A stretch of 64,000 bases of DNA from Stratiolaelaps scimitus (lineage: Eukaryota > Arthropoda > Arachnida > Mesostigmata > Laelapidae): positions 14,673,501 through 14,737,500 of the forward strand of contig JABWDB010000001.1 in assembly GCA_019614645.1 (NCBI GenBank), given 5' to 3'. Positions 51,609 through 63,474 of the stretch are shown here, in pieces (position 1 is the first letter of the stretch; every line of letters begins with the position of its first letter). The notes beneath the pieces were generated by a model that was not told the origin of the DNA, searched no databases, and worked only from the letters and a program-made list of their open reading frames with translations. A program made the translations under genes and the position numbers.

Positions 51609-54600
51609 AAAACAAAACCTGTCTGTTCTGATAGGCTCTACGCGAAATTTCTCGCTTCTTTTCATGGACATCCCGCAATAAGGACGTATACCGAACCTCC
51701 ATATTTAAAAGATATCGCCAATTCGCCCAGTAGGAGCAAGACCCTTTGGTAATGTCATGATCTACAAGCATACTGTAGTAGTTCCCTATATGTCGTCTAC
51801 CGTACAAGCCCGAAACTATAGATGGGTAAACACGAAGCACTCCGTCGCGTCAGGTGCACGTTGTGAAATAGTGCTCACATTGTGGAACCAGGTGTCCCGC
51901 TGGAGTGAGGACAGTGAAAGCGTAGGTAATTGCAGGACAACAGTGACATGGCTATGGTAAGCATCAAATGATACCAAAAGGAAACCATCTGGTTTCACAA
52001 CAGGTTGCATTTATTTTTTGCTAGAACTTAGCCATTATTTTTGGGCTCAGCCATGGAAATGTACACATGAAAATGCAACGAGTTACTTGACGCTGCTTAT
52101 CCTCCGTGTGATAACGGACGACGCCGTGAGCTCAAAAACAAATTGTAATATTGCTTCTTCAATTATATAGCAAAGTATACACATTGAAATCCGAAAACAT
52201 CGAAACGGTTCGTTTTATATTTGCTGACAACAGTCTGTCTTCAGCTCTCAGAGAGCATAATGCTAAATATCGCATATTCTGGTCTTACGTTCCTCTGACT
52301 TACGAGTAAAACTTTGCAGACCTTTTCAACAGTGTCCACAATATGCCCAGCATATGCATGTGACAAGATTAAACGGATCTAAAACCACATTTTCAATAGA
52401 AGGTCATGCAACCTTTTTTTTATTTTATTTATTTTGATAATAATTGTTATTGGTATTGCAATATTTAGTATGATACCCATTTCTAGCTGAACCCAGATTG
52501 TAATCACTGACTAGAAAAACAAAAGTTACACATTTTTTATATTTCACTTAGAGTGTACAATCGAATAGGCATGACGAGTGTACGTTGCTCAAACGCATTG
52601 AGACGCCGTCGATTTACAGGAGAAAAAGTTCAAATTTGGCTTCAGCGACCAGTAAAGTGTCATGGGGCCAAAGTTGCAAGATTATAACCGTCAACGTGGA
52701 TCCGAAAGCCTGTTCCGGTGTTTTCGAGACTCGGAAAAAATAATTAGCATGAAATACGCCCAACGACGGACGAAAAGCTAACATGTCCCTCGACGAACTT
52801 GTATGTATATGTTTCGAGTTTAGAAATATATTTTTCAAAGTATTTCATCCGATTATACATTTTAGCTGCCAAATAACTAAAGCTACTTTGTATGATGCCT
52901 CGTCAACGCGTTTTGAAGTCATGCTGAAATTATTTACGGGAGTATGCCACTTTGAGTATCATGGCTATACCAATTCTACTACCCTAGATTGCCAGAGTGC
53001 GAGCTGGGCTTGCTTGACTTAATATTATATATGATATAGATATGTTATTATTATGTAGATATTTCCCATAATACACTTTCCGATGGATGAAAATTGATGC
53101 ATTAGCGAACATCTCTCTCTCTCTCTGTGTATATCGACCATTTGGTCTCGTCGAGTGGGGCAATGGCAACCTGACACTACCTCATCTTTGAGTCTACGCG
53201 CACGAAAGTTGATAGAGTTTGCTTGGAAAACCTTGGAATTGCCGTGGACGTGGCTGGCGCACGGGTCGAATTCGCCAGGATAGGCAAAGAAATACACGTC
53301 TCTCCTTTCTGCGAAGCAATCATTTAATGATTGTGTCTCAAGTCAAATTATAATATCTTGCCAATATTGAGCTACGCCAATAGAAAAGCAACTACGCTTT
53401 AGTCTGTTACGCATCACTATCATTACAATTGTATAGGTCAAACGATTTATTATAATATATTAAACGTTACAATAGGTCGGAATTTCTAGGGATTATGGGG
53501 GTGGGGGGTGGGGGGGGAGGACGACAATGTCCCGAGGAAGGCGATGGCATTGCCTCTCTGCACAGCGAGGGACAGGCGCTGCAGGAGGAAAGAGCCGGCG
53601 CGCTTGTCCCCGGTGGCGCGGATCAACCTATGGTAGACCCCCTCGAGGAAGTTCGCAGTGAGAGGGCCGTGCCCGCCCAGGGTCTCAAAGGCAAGGGGGG
53701 AAAACAGGTGCGTTGCTTGGAGTGCGGCTTCCTCAGCATTGTATAGGTTGCTATGATCACAATCATCATTATTTGTACAATTTAATACTATCACTGCAAT
53801 CAATTGTATAGGCGCACATATGATCAATTGCCTATAATTACACCGCTTATAAATTTCAATTTCTGAGTCGAACTTCGAAATGTCAGCTGCGACAAAAAGC
53901 AACCGCCGTTTCGCGGACATATCGATATCGGCCGGCCAGCCATGGTAGGATTACATTACAGACGAAGTTGTATCGAAGCGTAGGGAAATATGCCCGCGCG
54001 GCGGTGATCAGAGATGTTCAACTGTCGCTACTCAATATCCATATATCCATTATTGCGTGGATGCGGATGTCAACAGAACCTCATCAATCTTGTGAAATAG
54101 AATACCTATGTAAAAGATCATCTGCGATCGTTGAGCGCGTTGTCACGCCAGCAGAGTGCTGACCATGCCGACGCCGAACGAAATATAGCAATCGCATACA
54201 GCGTCTGCACCGAAACGCATAAATATCTTTCCCTCCCGGCTATTATTGTGTGACCGCCGTTTGTCGAACAGAAACTTGCGCACGGATTTAGAGGCGGAGG
54301 CCACGTATTCACCCGACGAATGAATGAGGCGACCAGGCCTATAATGAAAAATCGACACAACAAGCTGGTGCCGCTTAAAAGTTACAAAAAGCAAATGACG
54401 TATGCGAATATGATTGCGATAGATTTGCAACTGGAATACGTTGAGCTTATCGACCAAGTCTAAAAGCCAACCCGGAACGTTTACAAGCCTTACCAACCTT
54501 GAATTCTTTAACAATACTCGTAGGGTTTCGATTACTTTTTTTATATATAGTATGTATAATATCCCCGTGAAACATCACTAGAGCTGTCAGCCGATAGTTG

Positions 54601-55466
54601 TGTGCCTGCTCAACAGGTCTCTGCGCCTAACGTCAGGGCATCTCTAAAGGGTTTCACTTGTCTTAACTCAAGATGCCGATAGCACAAGTTCACGACGCAA
54701 GTAGATCGTAAGCGAACACAATAATCAACGTTCTTCTATTTTTTGTTTAACAATCTCCAATGTTTTCTTAACGAACCGCAGCCGCACATTCGCAGGCTCT
54801 ACAGCACCGGTCTTAAAGTTCTTGTCCAACTAATCACATTTCACATACCCTGCTTCTGTGATTAACTAGTTCATATGTGTCCTTAAAGCTTTTTAGAGCT
54901 TACACAAATATCTCATGTGTTACCAAGGACCAATACTTTCCGGTTAAGGTACTTTCGCTTGAAAAGCTTCTTCGCAGTTACCAGGGTTTCCTGGTGACGA
55001 ATCCACTGTCCGTGTTGCGCCAACACCACCACCTCACTGAGATTTGAGCTGCCGGTGCAAATATAGGCATCGACACAACTGCTCAGCTTGAGGATCTATA
55101 ATATATTCAGGCCTTCATATGTGTTGTCAAAGGTTGCCACAGGAACCCAAGGTATGTGCCATTGTACGGGAAGCAAGTCAGACTTTCGTTGGCTGCGGTA
55201 GCCTTTTGCATATACACTTTTCACTAAGGCAAATAACCGACGTGTTTAAAGGCTCTTCATTGCCAAATTGGTTTCTATCTTAACCTATTGTCTTTGCTAA
55301 TTCATACTAGTCAAACGGGTACTAAATGAATATTGTGTTAAAGGCTCCGAATAATATCATTTGCAGTATAATAATTGTCCATTTTATGGTTAGAAGTGAA
55401 CATTTAACCTGATCAAAGTCCTATTTTAGTATATTGCACAGTAAAAGTATTAGCGGTAAAGATTTT

Positions 55467-55502
55467 CAGCAGAATATAGTCAATTTAAGCTATATTCTGC
55501 TG
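55467..55502. other. Perfect 13-bp stem hairpin
   Basis: CAGCAGAATATAG (55467-55479) is followed by the 10-nt spacer TCAATTTAAG and its exact complement CTATATTCTGCTG (55490-55502). It lies in AT-rich sequence away from genes. The stem is too short for a microRNA precursor unless flanking mismatched pairing extends it, and I see none. It could be a protein-binding palindrome or a repeat remnant. Confidence 0.7.
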
Positions 55503-57183
55503 CATACGCTCCTGTGAATAAAAAAATCAGGAATTATATGAATGTTTTTTCTTATTATCAAGTCTTGCATGTATTTATCACGAATCTGCCATTTGTATCC
55601 GGCAACAAACGGTGAGTTCTTGGATATTTAGGAAAGATGGTAATGGCAACTCAAACTGATCCGTCAATGCTTCACGAAGTTTACCTGGAAGTGTTGCTGT
55701 TTGACACCCACTCACCCCTGAATTATTGATTCAACTCATTCCACCCGTATCGTGGTAACTATTTTAAAGAGTTCCACCCGCAGCAGTTGCCACTTACAAC
55801 CCGTTTGCCTGATTCAATAGTTGTGTCTGCTAAATACCCGTTTCCTTGCGAACTTTCACCGATTTTGTATATCCTCAGCTACGCGATTAGCTAAAAACTC
55901 GTATGCATTCTACGAAGATCACTTAGGTACTTGCGGGTGGCGGATATACTCCCCTGTATACTCTCCATTTAACATTACCGGTAACCCTATTAGTACCACT
56001 ACCGTGGAAGATGTGCCTTGATTCGTATCGCTCATATGAGTTGAAATTAAATTGCACACAGGTGCGCCACGTCGTCTCGCCGGTGACAGCAAGACGCAGC
56101 ACGATTTTGTCAATTATTAAACACCTGACATCAGGGCGATGTGCAAGGGCGACTAATACCCGCTCGGATCACAGGCAGATGTGTACGGGTGGTCCGTCAA
56201 TCTATATGAAGAAACGACAAAAATCCCCAAGAGGAGACATAAGAATAGTCGAAATTGATACGTACCGCGTAGTGGCATTTGAGTCCTTCGTAGGGGTCGC
56301 GAGGCCGTGTCTGGTTGACGGTCGCACCGGCCACAACCATCGAGAGCATCGATGACAGCAGCAGCATTTCGAGGGGATTCTGTTTTTCTGGATGACACTT
56401 ATTTATTTAGTTATTTATTATTTGTTACTAATTACTACTATACTAGTTGAATACTTTTGTTTTTTTATCACGGCACTCCTTCCTCGCTTTGCCGTTCGCC
56501 ACCTTCCCAACCCTTCAGCAGGTTCTTGACAAAGCATCCACGCACGAACACTTACAACAGTACAGCGGCGCAACGTTTTCGTTATGAACAAAATATCACC
56601 TCCTCCGATAACGACACCAGCACATGACACGGTCCACTACAACTGTTTCCCTTCTCCAATCGATGAAATTGTATTTCAGTGTCAACCTGTACAAAACGAG
56701 ATAACGGCGTCACTCCTCAGACGAATGAAACTCCGAGAGAGATTCGCACACACAGACTCTCAACACACCGAGATGAAGCGATTGTTGTTCTTTTCCCGCT
56801 CGTTGTCGGGTTTTTGTATCAAGGTGGGAGGTAGCTTCTCCAAACGGCCGTTCCCAGCTCGTTCGGCCTTTTCGCGAAGGGAGGCCCCGCGAGGGGCTGT
56901 GGCCAGAATCAGACACCTGACGCAGCCACCACCCAACTGCCGCCGATGCAACTGCACAGAGACAGACCCTTGGTGACGGCCAGCTGCGGTGAGCACCGTT
57001 CCTTTGGCCGTTCTCGTCGCTGTAAACCTCATTCAATCCAGGCCCCACACACGCCTCATTCGGGCCCGCGCACGGTCAAGCGCAGCCTCCCCTCCTAAAG
57101 CTGCGCGTCAAACTGAACGCACCGGAGCACTGGTCGTTTGACACCCGCGCAAACCTCACTTCAAATTCCGATTCGGTGAACAC

Positions 57184-57196
57184 CCGCCAGGTGGCG
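57184..57196 (+). promoter_or_regulatory. CTCF-like motif, plus orientation
   Basis: CCGCCAGGTGGCG matches the core of the animal CTCF consensus (CCxSYAGRKGGCR). It lies at the edge of a GC/CpG-rich island (about 56.8-57.25 kb) and 11 bp from a second match in the opposite orientation. Binding is inferred from the motif only. Confidence 0.4.
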
Positions 57197-57207
57197 TCGT
57201 CAACGCG

Positions 57208-57222
57208 AGCGCCATCTAGGTG
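57208..57222 (-). promoter_or_regulatory. CTCF-like motif, minus orientation
   Basis: The minus strand reads CACCTAGATGGCGCT, a close match to the CTCF core (TAGATGGCGC plus the flanking CT). It faces the plus-oriented match at 57184-57196. A paired, oppositely oriented arrangement could mark an insulator or boundary between the AT-rich 57.6-60 kb stretch and the sequence to its left. Confidence 0.4.
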
Positions 57223-57259
57223 ACAATATTGGGAACTTTCCACTGTGGACGATAGAGCT

Positions 57260-60120
57260 TCGAGTGCTGCTGTAAAGTCGCGGTGATTACGGAGTCCACA
57301 AAAGTCGCTCAGCGTGGATACGTCGGACGAGACTACCTTGGCTTACTTTGACTGGAATTGGCATCCGTGTGCAAAAAACAAACAAGTAGTCGGAATAAAA
57401 ATAAATGGACACGCATACACACACACACGGTGTGTGCGTGTGTATATGCAGCACTCGATGTTGATGACGGATGTGGACAAATGAGGTCATGTGGAGGGTC
57501 CTATGGTGTATCAGTTATAGCAGTTAGATACAGCCGGTTCTATCTAATGTCTACATGTTAGAGGAAACATTTCGGAGGAGACGAGAGTTTAGGTCATGGT
57601 TATCATTGTCATACACCTAGCTGCCGTGTAGTTCAGCGATGTTGTTACCTGAATCATTGCATATTAACAGATTTCGTTCATTTCAGCACAGGACAGAAAG
57701 CGTTTTTTACCAGAGCAAACGGAAGAGTGTGTAACAAAGAGACCAGTATCGAAGACTGATCAATTCAGAACATTAATCCATATTTCCATGGGTTCGTACT
57801 TAATAATAAAGATAGTGACACGGTATGGGGGACATGAAGGAGTGATAAAAAGTAATGGGACTTTATTTTGGTGTTTACCATGCATCATTCGAGCCTAAAT
57901 GATACCGGCCTATCTTGAACAAAGCCGGTTTGATGAGCGGTATTAGGTGGACACTAGGCGATTATTAACCCAAGCTCATCACGAATGTGTGCTCAGAAAT
58001 TAGACCCAGCAGATATGACCATTGAAACAGAAACGACTCAAATACACCGTTTGATTGGTACAAATACATTGGGTTAGAAATCCATATTTCATCCGAGGTC
58101 ACATTTACACCAGATTCTATCATGAGTTATTGGTAGACAACAGAATTCTCTGTTATACATGGATCCACTGGTCACAACCAAAGTACCTATTTAGAAACAA
58201 AATAATTAAATGTCTAACTAATAAATACACCCACAATTACTATGATTGCAATAGGGGGCAAATATAGCTATAAAAACAGAAATAAGTGTCCCGAACACAT
58301 AACAAATTGGTTATACTACTTCGTCTAACTCTCCTCTGGCTACACATGTGGCTGGGCTTTGGTGAAGCATCAACGCCTCGAGGAACTTAGGTAAGTTCTC
58401 ATTGTCATAGACAAAAGCTATCCTTGTCATCATTGACTTTTCATTCTTCTGAACAACACGAAATGTATTAGAGAGCATGAAATTCTCTTCCTTTCAGTCC
58501 TGTAGGAGTTACCGTGTGTTTGCCGTGCCATCAGATATAATTGGTCATATGAGAGCAGTTTGTTAACGTTGCAAAGATCGCTTTCATTGCAAACAAATCT
58601 TCTCTAAATCTTCTTCGGTTCGGTTTGCCATGCAGTGATATGACATCTACGAACGTTAGGGAAGCAACCTGATTAGATGAATATCGCCGTAGCACACAGC
58701 GAACGGCGTTATGTACCTTGGTTTTGGTAACTACTGGCTTTTTGGTCGAGTGTAAGATTTTTAGACGCTAATTCTCCATAACTCTGCGTATGTAATATGC
58801 TGTTAATTTTTAACGATGATCTGCGTCGGACAATTTTTTTCTAGTACACCTACCACCATTTACTAATATCAAGTATCTGATTGCAAGCCTGAATTAAAAT
58901 ATTTCACAAGCCCTGCAGACTTTTCGGGATAATTTGTCATTACATATTACTTTTAGTAATTTTTTAGGAACTCTACTATGTAGATAAAAGCATATGAAAT
59001 GCGGAGAAATTGTTATTGCGAATACAATAACTGAACATTGGATTTTCCAAAATCTCTGTTTTCTGAGTGCGAATCGTTAATTTTTTGTAGCATTATTGAA
59101 CCTCTAATTAATTATGTATCAAAACTTGGCTCAGTACTTCCAACATGACTTTCGTTTTGTACACAAAGTTACTTAGTACATATGATAAATGGAAATACGT
59201 ACGCTTAACTAAGCTATATTTTAAATAGAGTGTCTACATCGCATTGAATCGTACATCGATCGCTATATTTTAAATAGAGTGCATACATCGCACAGAAAAT
59301 AGCGGAAAAACTATTAATCCGTTCCTATTGATTGTTGCTGTAGTTTACTTCGATCTTACGAAGCATAGAAGCTATGTGCCATAATTTAAAGCTGTTGGTA
59401 CTGAGTTCTCTGAGGTATACTGAGCTGTTGGTACTGAGGTATATTTATTATAATTAGCATAGCCAATAGATAATTGAAAATATTTCTTAGGTCTATTTAT
59501 TTTTATTAAAACATTTTTTTTCTAACTTAAATAATTTTTCGAAAAAAAAAATTATATATAAAATAACAAACAAATATTGAAATAATTTCCTCACCGATTT
59601 CTAAAATCAGTCTTTTTAACACGTAATGACATTCAGCAATCCCCAAAGAGCTCAACACATTTCCAGTTGTTCCTAGCCATACCTAATTCCTAAATCCCAC
59701 ATCATCTGGTTATACCGCACATCACGACGTGTGCGGATTTCTTAGGTACGCCAAAGAACCTTACTGTATGCATGTATTTACGGATTTCAAAAGTACACGA
59801 ACCAGTTAAAACCTTGTCACATTATAATTGACAGTTGCTTGCAACTCTCAAATGTACAATCCCCCCTTAGTTTGGTGATATTAGTGCAACCTTCGAAATC
59901 TTCATGGCACTGGAGAACTTTACGACGCCGCTTTGCCACGGCACCGTTTTGATACCATAAGATTTATTGTATCAGAACGGCCAACGAAAAAGTTCAGATG
60001 TAATATAGAGTATGCCTACACTGATACTGAGGTTGTACAGCGTCAATCAATTAAATATACTACAACGGCAAAAAAACACGGCATGCTTTTGCAGTCCACA
60101 AAGACCCGAAGGCGGCCTGC
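57260..60120. other. AT-rich, no gene seen
   Basis: Downstream of RPL28. Holds a CA/TG compound tract near 57413-57443 and the small tandem duplications at 59.2-59.4 kb. Confidence 0.6.
59213..59292 (+). repeat. Tandem duplication, two units about 49 bp apart
   Basis: GCTATATTTTAAATAGAGTG followed by a (T/C)(C/A)TACATCGCA block occurs at 59213-59243 and again at 59262-59292. A second small duplication follows 100 bp on: GCTGTTGGTACTGAG at 59391-59405 and 59424-59438. Local slippage in AT-rich sequence is the likely cause. Confidence 0.75.
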
Positions 60121-60123
60121 TGC

Positions 60124-60129
60124 TTTATT
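60124..60129 (-). terminator. RPL28 polyadenylation signal AATAAA
   Basis: Canonical AATAAA on the minus strand, 10 nt downstream of the RPL28 TAA. If used, the 3'UTR would be only about 30-40 nt, which is short but common in ribosomal protein mRNAs. Confidence 0.7.
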
Positions 60130-60139
60130 TCATAACTTC

Positions 60140-61181
60140 TTAGTCTTTCTTATTGGCAGGGGCGACCTTCCTCGCCTTGCTCTGCGCACGGATCAAAGCG
60201 GTAGCCCGGCGTTTAAGTGTCAACGAAAGGTCCGCACGACCGTACGACTTGGAAAGACCTGTAATAGTCAGATGCATTTAATCAATACAGCACACGATTA
60301 GTACTCAGCATAACAAATACTCAACCTTTAATGGTCCATAGCTATATCTTTTTGATCCTGCTGATAAGACGAAAAGTTCCCGTCTCTGTCCATTCACTAA
60401 CATTGCCTGTTTATTTACGAAACTGCCATTTCGCATTTCTCAAGTTCACGTTAAACGGGAAAGGTGGGATAATTAAAACATCGTAGTTATCGTGAATCAC
60501 CTCATAGCCAGATGTATGACTAAAAAAAAAGACATTTATATACATACCATTGCAAAAAAGTTACTCACAACAAGATTTCAAATTAATAATGTAAATGTAT
60601 ATGGCGGATATTATACGGCGTTCCTTCCACATAACGATAGTAAGTAGCCAAAGACAATAACTATTCTTATTTATCACCAATTATTTTCTTTATCGTTTCA
60701 CCATCGATTTTTTTCAGCTGTCAACCCATAGTAAACACCCGGAACGAACAAGGGTCGGCCTTCTTCTGAAACAGATTTCAACGCAAATTGTCGACACTAC
60801 TCAAAACAAATGCGCGCCTGTTCATATGACTGAAAATAAGATGTAACTGTTAGGCATACTGCCATACTCGTGAGATTGCTACGTACCGGTGAGGGCCTTG
60901 TTGATCTTCCTCATGTGCTTAGTGAGGGGAATCTCCTGCATCGATTTCGAAGGCCTGTTCAGTTTGAAGTTCTTGGTTTTTGACACAAGAACAACACCCT
61001 TGCCTTTCGGCGAGTCCTTAACGGTGAGAGCCTTTCGCTGCGACAGGCCGGAGAACTTCTTCACATGAACGTTCTTCGGGTTGAGTGGGTCAGTTGAAAA
61101 CCACTTCGGCACCTGGTTCTTCTTCACGATGTGGCACGAATGCACGCGCATAATCTGCCAGCAGAGGTCGGCGGAGGCCAT
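60140..61181 (-). CDS. RPL28: 60S ribosomal protein L28 (eL28), two coding exons
   Basis: Cytosolic large-subunit ribosomal protein eL28, a structural component of the 60S particle. The gene is on the minus strand. Coding exon 1 runs 61181 to 60887 and starts with ATG in MASADLCWQIMR. Coding exon 2 runs 60258 to 60140 and ends in TAA. Splicing G|gtacgt to attacag|GT gives 295 + 119 = 414 nt, or 137 residues plus stop, the usual length of animal eL28. Family hallmarks are the N-terminal LCWQ segment, FSTDPLNPKN (about residues 28-37), GKGVVLVSKTK (about 60-70), and a basic C-terminal tail with RADLSLTLKRRATALIRAQS. The 5' part alone reads as an open frame that runs into the intron and stops at TAG, so an unspliced view truncates the protein. 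An AATAAA lies about 10 nt after the stop. I recognise the family from its conserved pattern; I have not aligned it. Confidence 0.93.
60259..60886 (-). other. RPL28 coding intron
   Basis: Intron of 628 bp inside RPL28. It has donor gtacgt at 60886-60881 and acceptor attacag ending at 60259. It splits the Gly codon after KALT (GGT, joined from G and GT). Removing it restores an uninterrupted frame into the expected basic C-terminus of eL28, which is the main evidence for the intron. I looked for C/D-box snoRNA motifs inside it and found no convincing pair. Confidence 0.9.
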
Positions 61182-61205
61182 TTCGCGTTGAGTTGTCTGT
61201 CCGAT
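61182..61205 (-). other. RPL28 5' untranslated part of exon, preceded by a likely 3' splice site
   Basis: On the minus strand the 24 nt before the RPL28 ATG follow a CTG-rich and T-rich tract ending in ttttag|A, a good acceptor. Arthropod ribosomal protein genes often have a short non-coding first exon, so I infer a 5'UTR intron here. The first exon is not located with certainty. One candidate start is a polypyrimidine initiator-like TTCTTTTC on the minus strand at 61721-61714. Confidence 0.5.
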
Positions 61206-61713
61206 CTAAAACCCATAAGACACCAGCAGCAGCAGCAACAAAATAGCCAATCAATCACAGTAAGTGCAAATGAAAAAAACCTTTGATTTTAAACGATTCG
61301 CCTGCCCGCAGTGTATCATACCAGAAACCGATTCGATTTCACTTTTTCAGACAAATAATTAGGACTCGGGACCCAGCGACACTGCGGTGCACTTTGGTTG
61401 TACTGTACAGTATTACTGGTATTGGTAGAGTTTGCCTTGTTCTAGTTTACTTCAGCGACGGTAGTAGAAATTTATGATCCCCCACGCACTGCAGCAACAT
61501 TTGCTTATAACACAGTGGCAAGCATATCCAAACGCAGCATTGACACAGAATTCACCGGTCACTTTGGGAAATCAGTGTAGCTCAGCGAAGCCCTGAGTTC
61601 AGTAGCACTATCCTGGCATGTTTACGCTACGAATTTCCACAAATAAATACAAAATTTACAAGAAAAACATGCAAAATTGGTTACACACGTGTATCACAAC
61701 AGGCGAACAGGCC

Positions 61714-61721
61714 GAAAAGAA
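61714..61721 (-). promoter_or_regulatory. Candidate TCT (polypyrimidine) initiator upstream of RPL28
   Basis: The minus strand reads TTCTTTTC, a match to the YC(+1)TTTYY initiator that arthropod ribosomal-protein and translation genes use in place of the usual Inr. It is about 535 bp upstream of the RPL28 start codon and would need a 5'UTR intron ending at 61206. A short motif like this can occur by chance, so the call rests on its position upstream of a ribosomal protein gene. Confidence 0.2.
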
Positions 61722-62204
61722 CCGAGGAAAATTCGACAGCCAAGTTGGCGGATCCTGTGGCACTATCGTGGCACGCTACCCAAGTGGCGATATCCTCAAG
61801 GTACCACAGAATGAAAACCGCAGGCGGCGCGCAAAAGTTAGGGAGAGGACTAAATGGAGAAAGTGGCCCGCTAATTGTTTGAACGCATTGGCTCGTGAGC
61901 AAAATTTCGACCCATTGTCCACTGGGAATAACACAGAACCTAACTGATTTGTTTATCTTTTTAATCTGTTTATCAAATTTAAACTCTGCTCACTTGACTA
62001 AACCAATAAAGCAGCTCAGCTCATTTACACGGACGTTACACTGCTGACGGCGGACACTTGAAGTCCACTGGGTGATCAAACAAAAAAATGCATGTCAATT
62101 GTAACCCGCGTATTTTGTAAATAAACTTGGTTATTAGTTTGAGTAAGGCACCTGTCTAGATTCTATTGCTTATTCGGTACTTAAAAAAATGCGCGAATGC
62201 GGAG

Positions 62205-62270
62205 CTGGGGGCAGTTTTGCAGTCTACAAGTTGGCCAATTTCAAACTTAACCATTCGGCCACGTTTGCAA
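62205..62270 (-). pseudogene. tRNA-Ser-like remnant
   Basis: The minus strand contains GTGGCCGAATGGTTAAG (62262-62246), very close to the D-arm/A-box of eukaryotic tRNA-Ser. TTTGAAATTGG follows, resembling the Ser(UGA) anticodon region with about 9 nt missing before it. The variable arm and T-arm are scrambled and I find no B box. A seven-T run lies just downstream (62189-62183). I read it as a broken tRNA copy or the head of another SINE. Confidence 0.3.
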
Positions 62271-63474
62271 TACGCATCTTAGTAAAGTCGTCGACATCTA
62301 TTTAGCCAGCCTAATTGCCAGCGGAACTTCGCAGGATCACTGAAGCTGGTTTCTTTAATGGCAAGTGTAGTCCTTATTTGGTTAAATAGCCACTTTATTT
62401 GGGCCCCCTCCGGGTTTAGAGTAAGAGGAACATCGTAATCAATATATATAGGATTAAGTTAACTAGACGCCAATCCGAACCGCAAATCGCATTTTCAGTG
62501 ATAGCTTACCACCGAAGGATTATGCTAGTGCTCAGTGTGGCCCCAGATTTGATTCTACAGTTATCGTGATAAGGAGCCTATTTCTTTCCACTGGGATTTT
62601 ACAAATAAATGCTTGGTCAACTTTGTGCTGCTTGAGCGATGTTTTCCTATCTAATAAAAGTTTAAAAATATTAACAATCGTTTTGTGTGAATCTGCAAAT
62701 AAATATGTTTAAAAAGCCAAAGCTAGAAATTTGCACTATTATCTATTAGGTTTGTGTTGTTTTCGCCGTATTAAGAGCTGTTTCGCTTCATTTTCTACTT
62801 GGACACTATGCAATACCCGGGCACCATACACATCCATCCAAAGAAATATATTATACAGTCTACCAGATCCATCAATCACTTACATCTGCATAGTCTATAG
62901 TAGCTATGTAAACGTTCGGATTAGCTACGTTTTGGGGTAAGTCGAAAAATGTTCTTGATCCAACAAACTAAAATAGGTATATTTGAATAAATTTTTGTAG
63001 CCCAATTTTTCTCGACACTCTTCTAGTTTCGGCTAAATCAGTTTTTTTTCTATACTTACAATATAGAATGTAATCGTTCACATAAACAACTGTTTTTCGC
63101 TAGGAAGTCTATATTTATGAACCTCAGAGTTTTTCTTTTCCTAAGGAATTTATTGCTCTATCTCCCATTTTGAACTTTAAAGGCATTATTGCCTCGAGAT
63201 AGGCAAATTTTTACACAGAATTTATTAAAATCGTTCGATCGAGTCGCTCTTCTTTAATCTACTCCGAAACAACCCACCAGCAACTGACAACACGTTTTTT
63301 CGTGCCCCAAACACCGACAGTACGACCCTCATGGCGCCAAAGTTTGAACTGCAAAAACCGGAAAAAACTTTCTGGGGCACCAAATTTATATATATATATA
63401 TATATAATAAAAACAAATTTTCACCTATTTAGATCGGCTAAAGGTAGTATTTATTTGATGCAGCTGGTGTTGTT

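Larger units (their letters stand above)
47750..56580. other. AT-rich, nearly featureless
   Basis: Long AT-rich stretches at 48.0-48.7, 52.0-52.6 and 54.5-55.7 kb. Frames at 50.4-51.1, 53.5-53.9 and 54.1-54.5 kb are short, often open on both strands, and match nothing I know. Contains one hairpin (55467) and one CTCF-like match (51597). Confidence 0.5.
56584..57250. other. GC/CpG-rich island with open frames on both strands
   Basis: A plus-strand ATG frame of 130 codons (56584-56976) and minus-strand frames over 56710-57048 overlap, none with a domain. CpG density rises from 56.8 to 57.2 kb and ends at the CTCF-like pair. A promoter or boundary element is more likely than two coding exons. 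Confidence 0.3.
61210..63470. other. RPL28 upstream region, then AT-rich sequence without a gene
   Basis: A plus-strand frame of 109 codons at 61618-61947 overlaps the presumed RPL28 promoter and matches nothing I recognise. The tRNA-Ser-like remnant lies at 62.2 kb. The rest is AT-rich. Confidence 0.5.

Noticed and set aside
53486..53920. 144-codon minus-strand frame with a matching plus-strand frame
   Set aside because: Crosses a G/C homopolymer-rich stretch, open on both strands, no family recognised.
54143..54514. 123-codon minus-strand frame with hydrophobic segments; a second frame has an NGGH motif
   Set aside because: I considered a lipid-phosphatase-like membrane protein, but the RP, SGH and SRxxxxxH motifs are absent and no splice borders support it.
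56584..57048. 130-codon plus frame and 112-codon minus frame in the CpG-rich island
   Set aside because: Overlapping opposite frames without domains; the GC-rich island explains the scarcity of stops.
57413..57443. (AC)n/(GT)n compound tract that looks like a hairpin
   Set aside because: The perfectly paired part has almost no loop and is what adjoining CA and TG repeats would give.
61618..61947. 109-codon plus-strand frame upstream of RPL28
   Set aside because: Lies on the opposite strand over the presumed promoter and matches no known family.
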